Below are positions 35,700 to 50,676 of a stretch of 64,000 bases of DNA, piece by piece (the stretch's first letter is position 1; the number at the start of each line of letters is the position of its first letter). The notes under the pieces were generated by a model, which worked only from the letters and a program-made list of their open reading frames with translations, did not search any database and had not been told where the DNA came from. The stretch is from positions 31,542,129-31,606,128 of the forward strand of contig OX328109.1 in assembly GCA_946811185.2 (NCBI GenBank), in the 5' to 3' direction. The position numbers were made by a program, and so were the translations under genes. This DNA is from Hippopus hippopus. Its lineage: Eukaryota > Mollusca > Bivalvia > Cardiida > Cardiidae.

Positions 35700-38502
35700 C
35701 AGAAAATAGTGTCACAAGTGGCTAAAAAAGACTGAAAACTCTTTCAGTAACAACTGATTTCTATTGCTTAAATCAAAGAAAGGGAACTGAATTTTATTTT
35801 TTTTCTATCTCTTCATACGGCGACAAGAAACCCAGTTACATTGACTACCAACTCATGTGCCAGTTACGCGCCCGCGGAAACATGAAAAATCAACTTACGG
35901 CACATTCCATAGCAGACGACACCTGTTGCTTAAGTCAAATATAGGGAACAAGTTTTTTTCCTTTTCTCTTACTAGGGCCATTGAATTGGTTACGATGACT
36001 ATTCCACCCATGCGTGACCATTACGTGCTGCGCATAAAATCATAAAATCAACTTGGACACTTTCGGAGGCAACTGATACCTTTTGCACAAATCAAAGAAA
36101 GGTAAACCAAATTCGTTTTCTTACCAGGATCACGAAAAACATTGAACCAATTTTGGTGACCGCGTGAGTCATAAGTCGATTTTATGTTTAACCACTGCGC
36201 AAAAACATAGATTCAGAAGCAACTGGTTGCTGTTGCATAAACTTTTTCCAATAAGAAATCTTGTTCTTGTTTGAAGAATTTAGAAATAGGCCAATGAAAA
36301 ACAATAAGATGTAAGAATAACTAATAATAAAAACAGATAAAATGGCAAAGTTGGGGATTCAACCTCTGACCATCAGGACCCAAAAAAGGTCTTGGTGCAG
36401 GGGTCTAACCCTCTTTGCCATTGAATAGGCTGAAATGACCCGAAGAATTAACATAGATATACAGAGATTTCCCCCCCTTCCAATCAGCCAATCAAATCTC
36501 AGGCCTCTCTTAAATTATCCAATCACAGAAGCTTTTAGAAAATCAAAATGGCGTCCAATCAGCCAATGAAATCTCAGCTTTCTCTTCAAATTATCCAATC
36601 AGAAAAGCTTTGAGAAAATCAAAATTGCGCCCAATCAGCCAATCAAATCGCAGACACACCTCCACAGTCATCCAATCAGAAAGCTTTGAGCCATTTGAAA
36701 TGGCGCCCGAAAATATCGATAGAAAACAGTGAACAAAAATCGGCATAAAAGTGGATTTTATGTCTTCTTTGAAGGCTGTTATGCAGTCCTTGGCAAACTG
36801 CCATGCATGCACCCACCACATATGCCAGATTTCACTGAAAATGGGCGAAAATTTACGAAAACAGGGTGACAGAAGACCTTGGTTTGGTGCCTTCTAGCAC
36901 CTTGCAAGAGTCACTTCCCCTGATCCCTTAATCCCTTGATTCAATTTGCTTTTCTAATTCAGGCCAACTCCAATACTGCACATTGATACTTTGAATATGC
37001 TAAGATGATCAATGTACAGTGTAGAATCCCCAGAAAATAATGTCACAAGTGGCTAAAATAGACTGAAAACTCTTTCAGTAGCAGCTGCTTCCTATTGCGT
37101 AAATCAAACAAAGGGAACTAAATTTTTATTTTTTTTTAATCTCTTTGTACCGTGACAAGAAACCAAATTACGTTGACTACCGTCTCATACATGCCAGTTA
37201 CGCACCCGCGAAAACATGAAAAATCGACTTATGGCACATTCCATAGCAGACGACAACTGTTGCATAAGTCAAATATAGGGAACAAGTTTTTTTCCTTTTC
37301 TCCTACTAGGGCCATTGAATTGGTTACTAACTCAGGCATGCTGCACATTGATACTTTTAATATGCTAAGATGATCAATGTACAGTGTAGAATCCCCAGAA
37401 AATAATGTCACAAGTAGCTAAAAAAGACTGAAAAATCTTTCAGTAGCAACTGCTTCCTATTGCATAAATCAAAGAAAGGGAACTAAATTTTTATTTATTT
37501 TTTTTAATCTCTTTATACCGTGACAAGAAACCAAGTTACGATGACTACCGTCTTGTACGTGCCAGTTACGTGCCCGCGAAAACATGAAAAATCGACTTAC
37601 AGCACATTCCATAGCAGACAACAACTGTTTGCTTAAATCAAGTATAGGGAACAAGTTTTTTTCCTTTTCTCTTACTAGGGCCATTGAATTGGTTACTAAC
37701 TCAGGCATGCTGCACATTGATACTTTTAATATGCTAAGATGATCAATATACAGTGTAGAATCCCCAGAAAATAATGTCACAAGTAGCTAAAAAAGACTGA
37801 AAAATCTTTCAGTAGCAACTGCTTCGTATTGCATAAATCAAAGAAAGGGAACTAAATTTTTATTTATTTTTTTTCAATCTCTTTATACCGTGACAAGAAA
37901 CCAAGTTACGATGACTACCGTCTTGTACGTGCCAGTTACGTGCCCGCGAAAACATGAAAAATCGACTTACGGCACATTCCATAGCAGACAACAACTGTTG
38001 CTTAAATCAAGTATAGGGAACAAGTTTTTTTCCTTTTCTCTTACTAGGGCCATTGAATTGGTTACTAACTCAGGCATGCTGCACATTGATACTTTTAATA
38101 TGCTAAGATGATCAATATACAGTGTAGAATCCCCAGAAAATAATGTCACAAGTAGCTAAAAAAGACTGAAAAATCTTTCAGTAGCAACTGCTTCCTATTG
38201 CATAAATCAAAGAAAGGGAACTAAATTTTTATTTATTTTTTTTTAATCTCTTTATACCGTGACAAGAAACCAAGTTACGATGACTACCGTCTTGTACGTG
38301 CCAGTTACGTGCCCGCGAAAACATGAAAAATCGACTTACGGCACATTCCATAGCAGACAACAACTGTTGCTTAAATCAAGTATAGGGAACAAGTTTTTTT
38401 CCTTTTCTCTTACTAGGGCCATTGAATTGGTTACTAACTCAGGCATGCTGCACATTGATACTTTTAATATGCTAAGATGATCAATGTACAGTGTGGAAAT
38501 CC
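35700..38502 (+). repeat. HOR unit 14, full (2803 bp), mosaic of neighbours
   Basis: It combines the B marker of unit 12 (tctcctactagg near 37311) with the D marker of unit 13 (cttcgtattgc near 37826). It lacks the other unit 13 markers in A, so it looks like a recombinant. Confidence 0.95.
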
Positions 38503-41305
38503 CAGAAAATAGTGTCACAAGTGGCTAAAAAAGACTGAAAACTCTTTCAGTAACAACTGATTTCTATTGCTTAAATCAAAGAAAGGGAACTGAATTTTAT
38601 TTTTTTTCTATCTCTTCATACGGCGACAAGAAACCCAGTTACATTGACTACCAACTCATGTGCCAGTTACGCGCCCGCGGAAACATGAAAAATCAACTTA
38701 CGGCACATTCCATAGCAGACGACACCTGTTGCTTAAGTCAAATATAGGGAACAAGTTTTTTTCCTTTTCTCTTACTAGGGCCATTGAATTGGTTACGATG
38801 ACTATTCCACCGATGCGTGACCATTACGTGCTGCGCATAAAATCATAAAATCAACTTGGACACTTTCGGAGGCAACTGATACCTTTTGCACAAATCAAAG
38901 AAAGGTAAACCAAATTCGTTTTCTTACCAGGATCACGAAAAACATTGAACCAATTTTGGTGACCGCGTGAGTCATAAGTCGATTTTATGTTTAACCACTG
39001 CGCAAAAACATAGATTCAGAAGCAACTGGTTGCTGTTGCATAAACTTTTTCCAATAAGAAATCTTGTTCTTGTTTGAAGAATTTAGAAATAGGCCAATGA
39101 AAAACAATAAGATGTAAGAATAACTAATAATAAAAACAGATAAAATGGCAAAGTTGGGGATTCAACCTCTGACCATCAGGACCCAAAAAAGGTCTTGGTG
39201 CAGGGGTCTAACCCTCTTTGCCATTGAATAGGCTGAAATGACCCGAAGAATTAACATAGATATACAGAGATTTCCCCCCCTTCCAATCAGCCAATCAAAT
39301 CTCAGGCCTCTCTTAAATTATCCAATCACAGAAGCTTTTAGAAAATCAAAATGGCGTCCAATCAGCCAATGAAATCTCAGCTTTCTCTTCAAATTATCCA
39401 ATCAGAAAAGCTTTGAGAAAATCAAAATTGCGCCCAATCAGCCAATCAAATCGCAGACACACCTCCACAGTCATCCAATCAGAAAGCTTTGAGCCATTTG
39501 AAATGGCGCCCGAAAATATCGATAGAAAACAGTGAACAAAAATCGGCATAAAAGTGGATTTTATGTCTTCTTTGAAGGCTGTTATGCAGTCCTTGGCAAA
39601 CTGCCATGCATGCACCCACCACATATGCCAGATTTCACTGAAAATGGGCGAAAATTTACGAAAACAGGGTGACAGAAGACCTTGGTTTGGTGCCTTCTAG
39701 CACCTTGCAAGAGTCACTTCCCCTGATCCCTTAATCCCTTGATTCAATTTGCTTTTCTAATTCAGGCCAACTCCAATACTGCACATTGATACTTTGAATA
39801 TGCTAAGATGATCAATGTACAGTGTAGAATCCCCAGAAAATAATGTCACAAGTGGCTAAAATAGACTGAAAACTCTTTCAGTAGCAGCTGCTTCCTATTG
39901 CGTAAATCAAACAAAGGGAACTAAATTTTTATTTTTTTTTAATCTCTTTGTACCGTGACAAGAAACCAAATTACGTTGACTACCGTCTCATACATGCCAG
40001 TTACGCACCCGCGAAAACATGAAAAATCGACTTATGGCACATTCCATAGCAGACGACAACTGTTGCATAAGTCAAATATAGGGAACAAGTTTTTTTCCTT
40101 TTCTCTTACTAGGGCCATTGAATTGGTTACTAACTCAGGCATGCTGCACATTGATACTTTTAATATGCTAAGATGATCAATGTACAGTGTAGAATCCCCA
40201 GAAAATAATGTCACAAGTAGCTAAAAAAGACTGAAAAATCTTTCAGTAGCAACTGCTTCCTATTGCATAAATCAAAGAAAGGGAACTAAATTTTTATTTA
40301 TTTTTTTTAATCTCTTTATACCGTGACAAGAAACCAAGTTACGATGACTACCGTCTTGTACGTGCCAGTTACGTGCCCGCGAAAACATGAAAAATCGACT
40401 TACAGCACATTCCATAGCAGACAACAACTGTTTGCTTAAATCAAGTATAGGGAACAAGTTTTTTTCCTTTTCTCTTACTAGGGCCATTGAATTGGTTACT
40501 AACTCAGGCATGCTGCACATTGATACTTTTAATATGCTAAGATGATCAATATACAGTGTAGAATCCCCAGAAAATAATGTCACAAGTAGCTAAAAAAGAC
40601 TGAAAAATCTTTCAGTAGCAACTGCTTCCTATTGCATAAATCAAAGAAAGGGAACTAAATTTTTATTTATTTTTTTTCAATCTCTTTATACCGTGACAAG
40701 AAACCAAGTTACGATGACTACCGTCTTGTACGTGCCAGTTACGTGCCCGCGAAAACATGAAAAATCGACTTACGGCACATTCCATAGCAGACAACAACTG
40801 TTGCTTAAATCAAGTATAGGGAACAAGTTTTTTTCCTTTTCTCTTACTAGGGCCATTGAATTGGTTACTAACTCAGGCATGCTGCACATTGATACTTTTA
40901 ATATGCTAAGATGATCAATATACAGTGTAGAATCCCCAGAAAATAATGTCACAAGTAGCTAAAAAAGACTGAAAAATCTTTCAGTAGCAACTGCTTCCTA
41001 TTGCATAAATCAAAGAAAGGGAACTAAATTTTTATTTATTTTTTTTTAATCTCTTTATACCGTGACAAGAAACCAAGTTACGATGACTACCGTCTTGTAC
41101 GTGCCAGTTACGTGCCCGCGAAAACATGAAAAATCGACTTACGGCACATTCCATAGCAGACAACAACTGTTGCTTAAATCAAGTATAGGGAACAAGTTTT
41201 TTTCCTTTTCTCTTACTAGGGCCATTGAATTGGTTACTAACTCAGGCATGCTGCACATTGATACTTTTAATATGCTAAGATGATCAATGTACAGTGTGGA
41301 AATCC
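38503..41305 (+). repeat. HOR unit 15, full (2803 bp)
   Basis: Canonical order with a private C-to-G at 38812 in A (ccaccgatgcg). Palindrome 39144-39225, CCAAT block 39283-39509. Confidence 0.95.
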
Positions 41306-44108
41306 CAGAAAATAGTGTCACAAGTGGCTAAAAAAGACTGAAAACTCTTTCAGTAACAACTGATTTCTATTGCTTAAATCAAAGAAAGGGAACTGAATTT
41401 TATTTTTTTTCTATCTCTTCATACGGCGACAAGAAACCCAGTTACATTGACTACCAACTCATGTGCCAGTTACGCGCCCGCGGAAACATGAAAAATCAAC
41501 TTACGGCACATTCCATAGCAGACGACACCTGTTGCTTAAGTCAAATATAGGGAACAAGTTTTTTTCCTTTTCTCTTACTAGGGCCATTGAATTGGTTACG
41601 ATGACTATTCCACCCATGCGTGACCATTACGTGCTGCACATAAAATCATAAAATCAACTTGGACACTTTCGGAGGCAACTGATACCTTTTGCACAAATCA
41701 AAGAAAGGTAAACCAAATTCGTTTTCTTACCAGGATCACGAAAAACATTGAACCAATTTTGGTGACCGCGTGAGTCATAAGTCGATTTTATGTTTAACCA
41801 CTGCGCAAAAACATAGATTCAGAAGCAACTGGTTGCTGTTGCATAAACTTTTTCCAATAAGAAATCTTGTTCTTGTTTGAAGAATTTAGAAATAGGCCAA
41901 TGAAAAACAATAAGATGTAAGAATAACTAATAATAAAAACAGATAAAATGGCAAAGTTGGGGATTCAACCTCTGACCATCAGGACCCAAAAAAGGTCTTG
42001 GTGCAGGGGTCTAACCCTCTTTGCCATTGAATAGGCTGAAATGACCCGAAGAATTAACATAGATATACAGAGATTTCCCCCCCTTCCAATCAGCCAATCA
42101 AATCTCAGGCCTCTCTTAAATTATCCAATCACAGAAGCTTTTAGAAAATCAAAATGGCGTCCAATCAGCCAATGAAATCTCAGCTTTCTCTTCAAATTAT
42201 CCAATCAGAAAAGCTTTGAGAAAATCAAAATTGCGCCCAATCAGCCAATCAAATCGCAGACACACCTCCACAGTCATCCAATCAGAAAGCTTTGAGCCAT
42301 TTGAAATGGCGCCCGAAAATATCGATAGAAAACAGTGAACAAAAATCGGCATAAAAGTGGATTTTATGTCTTCTTTGAAGGCTGTTATGCAGTCCTTGGC
42401 AAACTGCCATGCATGCACCCACCACATATGCCAGATTTCACTGAAAATGGGCGAAAATTTACGAAAACAGGGTGACAGAAGACCTTGGTTTGGTGCCTTC
42501 TAGCACCTTGCAAGAGTCACTTCCCCTGATCCCTTAATCCCTTGATTCAATTTGCTTTTCTAATTCAGGCCAACTCCAATACTGCACATTGATACTTTGA
42601 ATATGCTAAGATGATCAATGTACAGTGTAGAATCCCCAGAAAATAATGTCACAAGTGGCTAAAATAGACTGAAAACTCTTTCAGTAGCAGCTGCTTCCTA
42701 TTGCGTAAATCAAACAAAGGGAACTAAATTTTTATTTTTTTTTAATCTCTTTGTACCGTGACAAGAAACCAAATTACGTTGACTACCGTCTCATACATGC
42801 CAGTTACGCACCCGCGAAAACATGAAAAATCGACTTATGGCACATTCCATAGCAGACGACAACTGTTGCATAAGTCAAATATAGGGAACAAGTTTTTTTC
42901 CTTTTCTCTTACTAGGGCCATTGAATTGGTTACTAACTCAGGCATGCTGCACATTGATACTTTTAATATGCTAAGATGATCAATGTACAGTGTAGAATCC
43001 CCAGAAAATAATGTCACAAGTAGCTAAAAAAGACTGAAAAATCTTTCAGTAGCAACTGCTTCCTATTGCATAAATCAAAGAAAGGGAACTAAATTTTTAT
43101 TTATTTTTTTTAATCTCTTTATACCGTGACAAGAAACCAAGTTACGATGACTACCGTCTTGTACGTGCCAGTTACGTGCCCGCGAAAACATGAAAAATCG
43201 ACTTACAGCACATTCCATAGCAGACAACAACTGTTTGCTTAAATCAAGTATAGGGAACAAGTTTTTTTCCTTTTCTCTTACTAGGGCCATTGAATTGGTT
43301 ACTAACTCAGGCATGCTGCACATTGATACTTTTAATATGCTAAGATGATCAATATACAGTGTAGAATCCCCAGAAAATAATGTCACAAGTAGCTAAAAAA
43401 GACTGAAAAATCTTTCAGTAGCAACTGCTTCCTATTGCATAAATCAAAGAAAGGGAACTAAATTTTTATTTATTTTTTTTCAATCTCTTTATACTGTGAC
43501 AAGAAACCAAGTTACGATGACTACCGTCTTGTACGTGCCAGTTACGTGCCCGCGAAAACATGAAAAATCGACTTACGGCACATTCCATAGCAGACAACAA
43601 CTGTTGCTTAAATCAAGTATAGGGAACAAGTTTTTTTCCTTTTCTCTTACTAGGGCCATTGAATTGGTTACTAACTCAGGCATGCTGCACATTGATACTT
43701 TTAATATGCTAAGATGATCAATATACAGTGTAGAATCCCCAGAAAATAATGTCACAAGTAGCTAAAAAAGACTGAAAAATCTTTCAGTAGCAACTGCTTC
43801 CTATTGCATAAATCAAAGAAAGGGAACTAAATTTTTATTTATTTTTTTTTAATCTCTTTATACCGTGACAAGAAACCAAGTTACGATGACTACCGTCTTG
43901 TACGTGCCAGTTACGTGCCCGCGAAAACATGAAAAATCGACTTACGGCACATTCCATAGCAGACAACAACTGTTGCTTAAATCAAGTATAGGGAACAAGT
44001 TTTTTTCCTTTTCTCTTACTAGGGCCATTGAATTGGTTACTAACTCAGGCATGCTGCACATTGATACTTTTAATATGCTAAGATGATCAATGTACAGTGT
44101 GGAAATCC
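41306..44108 (+). repeat. HOR unit 16, full (2803 bp)
   Basis: Canonical order with private changes gctgcacataa at 41638 in A and atactgtgac at 43495 in D. Palindrome 41947-42028, CCAAT block 42086-42312. Confidence 0.95.
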
Positions 44109-46911
44109 CAGAAAATAGTGTCACAAGTGGCTAAAAAAGACTGAAAACTCTTTCAGTAACAACTGATTTCTATTGCTTAAATCGAAGAAAGGGAACTGAA
44201 TTTTATTTTTTTTCTATCTCTTCATATGGCGACAAGAAACCCAGTTACATTGACTACCAACTCATGTGCCAGTTACGCGCCCGCGGAAACATGAAAAATC
44301 AACTTACGGCACATTCCATAGCAGACGACACCTGTTGCTTAAGTCAAATATAGGGAACAAGTTTTTTTCCTTTTCTCTTACTAGGGCCATTGAATTGGTT
44401 ACGATGACTATTCCACCCATGCGTGACCATTACGTGCTGCGCATAAAATCATAAAATCAACTTGGACACTTTCGGAGGCAACTGATACCTTTTGCACAAA
44501 TCAAAGAAAGGTAAACCAAATTCGTTTTCTTACCAGGATCACGAAAAACATTGAACCAATTTTGGTGACCGCGTGAGTCATAAGTCGATTTTATGTTTAA
44601 CCACTGCGCAAAAACATAGATTCAGAAGCAACTGGTTGCTGTTGCATAAACTTTTTCCAATAAGAAATCTTGTTCTTGTTTGAAGAATTTAGAAATAGGC
44701 CAATGAAAAACAATAAGATGTAAGAATAACTAATAATAAAAACAGATAAAATGGCAAAGTTGGGGATTCAACCTCTGACCATCAGGACCCAAAAAAGGTC
44801 TTGGTGCAGGGGTCTAACCCTCTTTGCCATTGAATAGGCTGAAATGACCCGAAGAATTAACATAGATATACAGAGATTTCCCCCCCTTCCAATCAGCCAA
44901 TCAAATCTCAGGCCTCTCTTAAATTATCCAATCACAGAAGCTTTTAGAAAATCAAAATGGCGTCCAATCAGCCAATGAAATCTCAGCTTTCTCTTCAAAT
45001 TATCCAATCAGAAAAGCTTTGAGAAAATCAAAATTGCGCCCAATCAGCCAATCAAATCGCAGACACACCTCCACAGTCATCCAATCAGAAAGCTTTGAGC
45101 CATTTGAAATGGCGCCCGAAAATATCGATAGAAAACAGTGAACAAAAATCGGCATAAAAGTGGATTTTATGTCTTCTTTGAAGGCTGTTATGCAGTCCTT
45201 GGCAAACTGCCATGCATGCACCCACCACATATGCCAGATTTCACTGAAAATGGGCGAAAATTTACGAAAACAGGGTGACAGAAGACCTTGGTTTGGTGCC
45301 TTCTAGCACCTTGCAAGAGTCACTTCCCCTGATCCCTTAATCCCTTGATTCAATTTGCTTTTCTAATTCAGGCCAACTCCAATACTGCACATTGATACTT
45401 TGAATATGCTAAGATGATCAATGTACAGTGTAGAATCCCCAGAAAATAATGTCACAAGTGGCTAAAATAGACTGAAAACTCTTTCAGTAGCAGCTGCTTC
45501 CTATTGCGTAAATCAAACAAAGGGAACTAAATTTTTATTTTTTTTTAATCTCTTTGTACCGTGACAAGAAACCAAATTACGTTGACTACCGTCTCATACA
45601 TGCCAGTTACGCACCCGCGAAAACATGAAAAATCGACTTATGGCACATTCCATAGCAGACGACAACTGTTGCATAAGTCAAATATAGGGAACAAGTTTTT
45701 TTCCTTTTCTCTTACTAGGGCCATTGAATTGGTTACTAACTCAGGCATGCTGCACATTGATACTTTTAATATGCTAAGATGATCAATGTACAGTGTAGAA
45801 TCCCCAGAAAATAATGTCACAAGTAGCTAAAAAAGACTGAAAAATCTTTCAGTAGCAACTGCTTCCTATTGCATAAATCAAAGAAAGGGAACTAAATTTT
45901 TATTTATTTTTTTTAATCTCTTTATACCGTGACAAGAAACCAAGTTACGATGACTACCGTCTTGTACGTGCCAGTTACGTGCCCGCGAAAACATGAAAAA
46001 TCGACTTACAGCACATTCCATAGCAGACAACAACTGTTTGCTTAAATCAAGTATAGGGAACAAGTTTTTTTCCTTTTCTCTTACTAGGGCCATTGAATTG
46101 GTTACTAACTCAGGCATGCTGCACATTGATACTTTTAATATGCTAAGATGATCAATATACAGTGTAGAATCCCCAGAAAAAAATGTCACAAGTAGCTAAA
46201 AAAGACTGAAAAATCTTTCAGTAGCAACTGCTTCCTATTGCATAAATCAAAGAAAGGGAACTAAATTTTTATTTATTTTTTTTCAATCTCTTTATACCGT
46301 GACAAGAAACCAAGTTACGATGACTACCGTCTTGTACGTGCCAGTTACGTGCCCGCGAAAACATGAAAAATCGACTTACGGCACATTCCATAGCAGACAA
46401 CAACTGTTGCTTAAATCAAGTATAGGGAACAAGTTTTTTTCCTTTTCTCTTACTAGGGCCATTGAATTGGTTACTAACTCAGGCATGCTGCACATTGATA
46501 CTTTTAATATGCTAAGATGATCAATATACAGTGTAGAATCCCCAGAAAATAATGTCACAAGTCGCTAAAAAAGACTGAAAAATCTTTCAGTAGCAACTGC
46601 TTCCTATTGCATAAATCAAAGAAAGGGAACTAAATTTTTATTTATTTTTTTTTAATCTCTTTATACCGTGACAAGAAACCAAGTTACGATGACTACCGTC
46701 TTGTACGTGCCAGTTACGTGCCCGCGAAAACATGAAAAATCGACTTACGGCACATTCCATAGCAGACAACAACTGTTGCTTAAATCAAGTATAGGGAACA
46801 AGTTTTTTTCCTTTTCTCTTACTAGGGCCATTGAATTGGTTACTAACTCAGGCATGCTGCACATTGATACTTTTAATATGCTAAGATGATCAATGTACAG
46901 TGTGGAAATCC
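44109..46911 (+). repeat. HOR unit 17, full (2803 bp)
   Basis: Canonical order with several private changes: aatcgaagaaag near 44184, catatggcg near 44227, agaaaaaaatgtc at 46181 (start of D) and aagtcgctaaa near 46563 (start of E). Confidence 0.95.
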
Positions 46912-49345
46912 CAGAAAATAGTGTCACAAGTGGCTAAAAAAGACTGAAAACTCTTTCAGTAACAACTGATTTCTATTGCTTAAATCAAAGAAAGGGAACT
47001 GAATTTTATTTTTTTTCTATCTCTTCATACGGCGACAAGAAACCCAGTTACATTGACTACCAACTCATGTGCCAGTTACGCGCCCGCGGAAACATGAAAA
47101 ATCAACTTACGGCACATTCCATAGCAGACGACACCTGTTGCTTAAGTCAAATATAGGGAACAAGTTTTTTTCCTTTTCTCTTACTAGGGCCATTGAATTG
47201 GTTACGATGACTATTCCACCCATGCGTGACCATTACGTGCTGCGCATAAAATCATAAAATCAACTTGGACACTTTCGGAGGCAACTGATACCTTTTGCAC
47301 AAATCAAAGAAAGGTAAACCAAATTCGTTTTCTTACCAGGATCACGAAAAACATTGAACCAATTTTGGTGACCGCGTGAGTCATAAGTCGATTTTATGTT
47401 TAACCACTGCGCAAAAACATAGATTCAGAAGCAACTGGTTGCTGTTGCATAAACTTTTTCCAATAAGAAATCTTGTTCTTGTTTGAAGAATTTAGAAATA
47501 GGCCAATGAAAAACAATAAGATGTAAGAATAACTAATAATAAAAACAGATAAAATGGCAAAGTTGGGGATTCAACCTCTGACCATCAGGACCCAAAAAAG
47601 GTCTTGGTGCAGGGGTCTAACCCTCTTTGCCATTGAATAGGCTGAAATGACCCGAAGAATTAACATAGATATACAGAGATTTCCCCCCCTTCCAATCAGC
47701 CAATCAAATCTCAGGCCTCTCTTAAATTATCCAATCACAGAAGCTTTTAGAAAATCAAAATGGCGTCCAATCAGCCAATGAAATCTCAGCTTTCTCTTCA
47801 AATTATCCAATCAGAAAAGCTTTGAGAAAATCAAAATTGCGCCCAATCAGCCAATCAAATCGCAGACACACCTCCACAGTCATCCAATCAGAAAGCTTTG
47901 AGCCATTTGAAATGGCGCCCGAAAATATCGATAGAAAACAGTGAACAAAAATCGGCATAAAAGTGGATTTTATGTCTTCTTTGAAGGCTGTTATGCAGTC
48001 CTTGGCAAACTGCCATGCATGCACCCACCACATATGCCAGATTTCACTGAAAATGGGCGAAAATTTACGAAAACAGGGTGACAGAAGACCTTGGTTTGGT
48101 GCCTTCTAGCACCTTGCAAGAGTCACTTCCCCTGATCCCTTAATCCCTTGATTCAATTTGCTTTTCTAATTCAGGCCAACTCCAATACTGCACATTGATA
48201 CTTTGAATATGCTAAGATGATCAATGTACAGTGTAGAATCCCCAGAAAATAATGTCACAAGTGGCTAAAATAGACTGAAAACTCTTTCAGTAGCAGCTGC
48301 TTCCTATTGCGTAAATCAAACAAAGGGAACTAAATTTTTATTTTTTTTTAATCTCTTTGTACCGTGACAAGAAACCAAATTACGTTGACTACCGTCTCAT
48401 ACATGCCAGTTACGCACCCGCGAAAACATGAAAAATCGACTTATGGCACATTCCATAGCAGACGACAACTGTTGCATAAGTCAAATATAGGGAACAAGTT
48501 TTTTTCCTTTTCTCCTACTAGGGCCATTGAATTGGTTACTAACTCAGGCATGCTGCACATTGATACTTTTAATATGCTAAGATGATCAATGTACAGTGTA
48601 GAATCCCCAGAAAATAATGTCACAAGTAGCTAAAAAAGACTGAAAAATCTTTCAGTAGCAACTGCTTCCTATTGCATAAATCAAAGAAAGGGAACTAAAT
48701 TTTTATTTATTTTTTTTAATCTCTTTATACCGTGACAAGAAACCAAGTTACGATGACTACCGTCTTGTACGTGCCAGTTACGTGCCCGCGAAAACATGAA
48801 AAATCGACTTACAGCACATTCCATAGCAGACAACAACTGTTTGCTTAAATCAAGTATAGGGAACAAGTTTTTTTCCTTTTCTCTTACTAGGGCCATTGAA
48901 TTGGTTACTAACTCAGGCATGCTGCACATTGATACTTTTAATATGCTAAGATGATCAATATACAGTGTAGAATCCCCAGAAAATAATGTCACAAGTAGCT
49001 AAAAAAGACTGAAAAATCTTTCAGTAGCAACTGCTTCCTATTGCATAAATCAAAGAAAGGGAACTAAATTTTTATTTATTTTTTTTCAATCTCTTTATAC
49101 CGTGACAAGAAACCAAGTTACGATGACTACCGTCTTGTATGTGCCAGTTACGTGCCCGCGAAAACATGAAAAATCGACTTACGGCACATTCCATAGCAGA
49201 CAACAACTGTTGCTTAAATCAAGTATAGGGAACAAGTTTTTTTCCTTTTCTCTTACTAGGGCCATTGAATTGGTTACTAACTCAGGCATGCTGCACATTG
49301 ATACTTTTAATATGCTAAGATGATCAATGTACAGTGTGGAAATCC
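46912..49345 (+). repeat. HOR unit 18, short four-subunit unit (2434 bp)
   Basis: A 46912-48242, B 48243-48607, C 48608-48976 and a D/E recombinant 48977-49345. The last subunit has the D head (ttttcaatctc) and the E end (gtgtggaaatccc), showing a D-to-E junction inside the subunit. B carries the tctcctactagg marker of units 12 and 14 (near 48514). Private T at 49140. Confidence 0.93.
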
Positions 49346-50676
49346 CAGAAAATAGTGTCACAAGTGGCTAAAAAAGACTGAAAACTCTTTCAGTAACAAC
49401 TGATTTCTATTGCTTAAATCAAAGAAAGGGAACTGAATTTTATTTTTTTTCTATCTCTTCATACGGCGACAAGAAACCCAGTTACATTGACTACCAACTC
49501 ATGTGCCAGTTACGCGCCCGCGGAAACATGAAAAATCAACTTACGGCACATTCCATAGCAGACGACACCTGTTGCTTAAGTCAAATATAGGGAACAAGTT
49601 TTTTTCCTTTTCTCTTACTAGGGCCATTGAATTGGTTACGATGACTATTCCACCCATGCGTGACCATTACGTGCTGCGCATAAAATCATAAAATCAACTT
49701 GGACACTTTCGGAGGCAACTGATACCTTTTGCACAAATCAAAGAAAGGTAAACCAAATTCGTTTTCTTACCAGGATCACGAAAAACATTGAACCAATTTT
49801 GGTGACCGCGTGAGTCATAAGTCGATTTTATGTTTAACCACTGCGCAAAAACATAGATTCAGAAGCAACTGGTTGCTGTTGCATAAACTTTTTCCAATAA
49901 GAAATCTTGTTCTTGTTTGAAGAATTTAGAAATAGGCCAATGAAAAACAATAAGATGTAAGAATAACTAATAATAAAAACAGATAAAATGGCAAAGTTGG
50001 GGATTCAACCTCTGACCATCAGGACCCAAAAAAGGTCTTGGTGCAGGGGTCTAACCCTCTTTGCCATTGAATAGGCTGAAATGACCCGAAGAATTAACAT
50101 AGATATACAGAGATTTCCCCCCCTTCCAATCAGCCAATCAAATCTCAGGCCTCTCTTAAATTATCCAATCACAGAAGCTTTTAGAAAATCAAAATGGCGT
50201 CCAATCAGCCAATGAAATCTCAGCTTTCTCTTCAAATTATCCAATCAGAAAAGCTTTGAGAAAATCAAAATTGCGCCCAATCAGCCAATCAAATCGCAGA
50301 CACACCTCCACAGTCATCCAATCAGAAAGCTTTGAGCCATTTGAAATGGCGCCCGAAAATATCGATAGAAAACAGTGAACAAAAATCGGCATAAAAGTGG
50401 ATTTTATGTCTTCTTTGAAGGCTGTTATGCAGTCCTTGGCAAACTGCCATGCATGCACCCACCACATATGCCAGATTTCACTGAAAATGGGCGAAAATTT
50501 ACGAAAACAGGGTGACAGAAGACCTTGGTTTGGTGCCTTCTAGCACCTTGCAAGAGTCACTTCCCCTGATCCCTTAATCCCTTGATTCAATTTGCTTTTC
50601 TAATTCAGGCCAACTCCAATACTGCACATTGATACTTTGAATATGCTAAGATGATCAATGTACAGTGTAGAATCCC
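49346..50676 (+). repeat. HOR unit 19, single A subunit only (1331 bp)
   Basis: A complete A is followed not by B-C-D-E but directly by a second A-type subunit whose left part is B. This is the only place in the window where two promoter-like CCAAT blocks lie 1334 bp apart (50126 and 51460) instead of about 2.4-2.8 kb. Confidence 0.94.
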
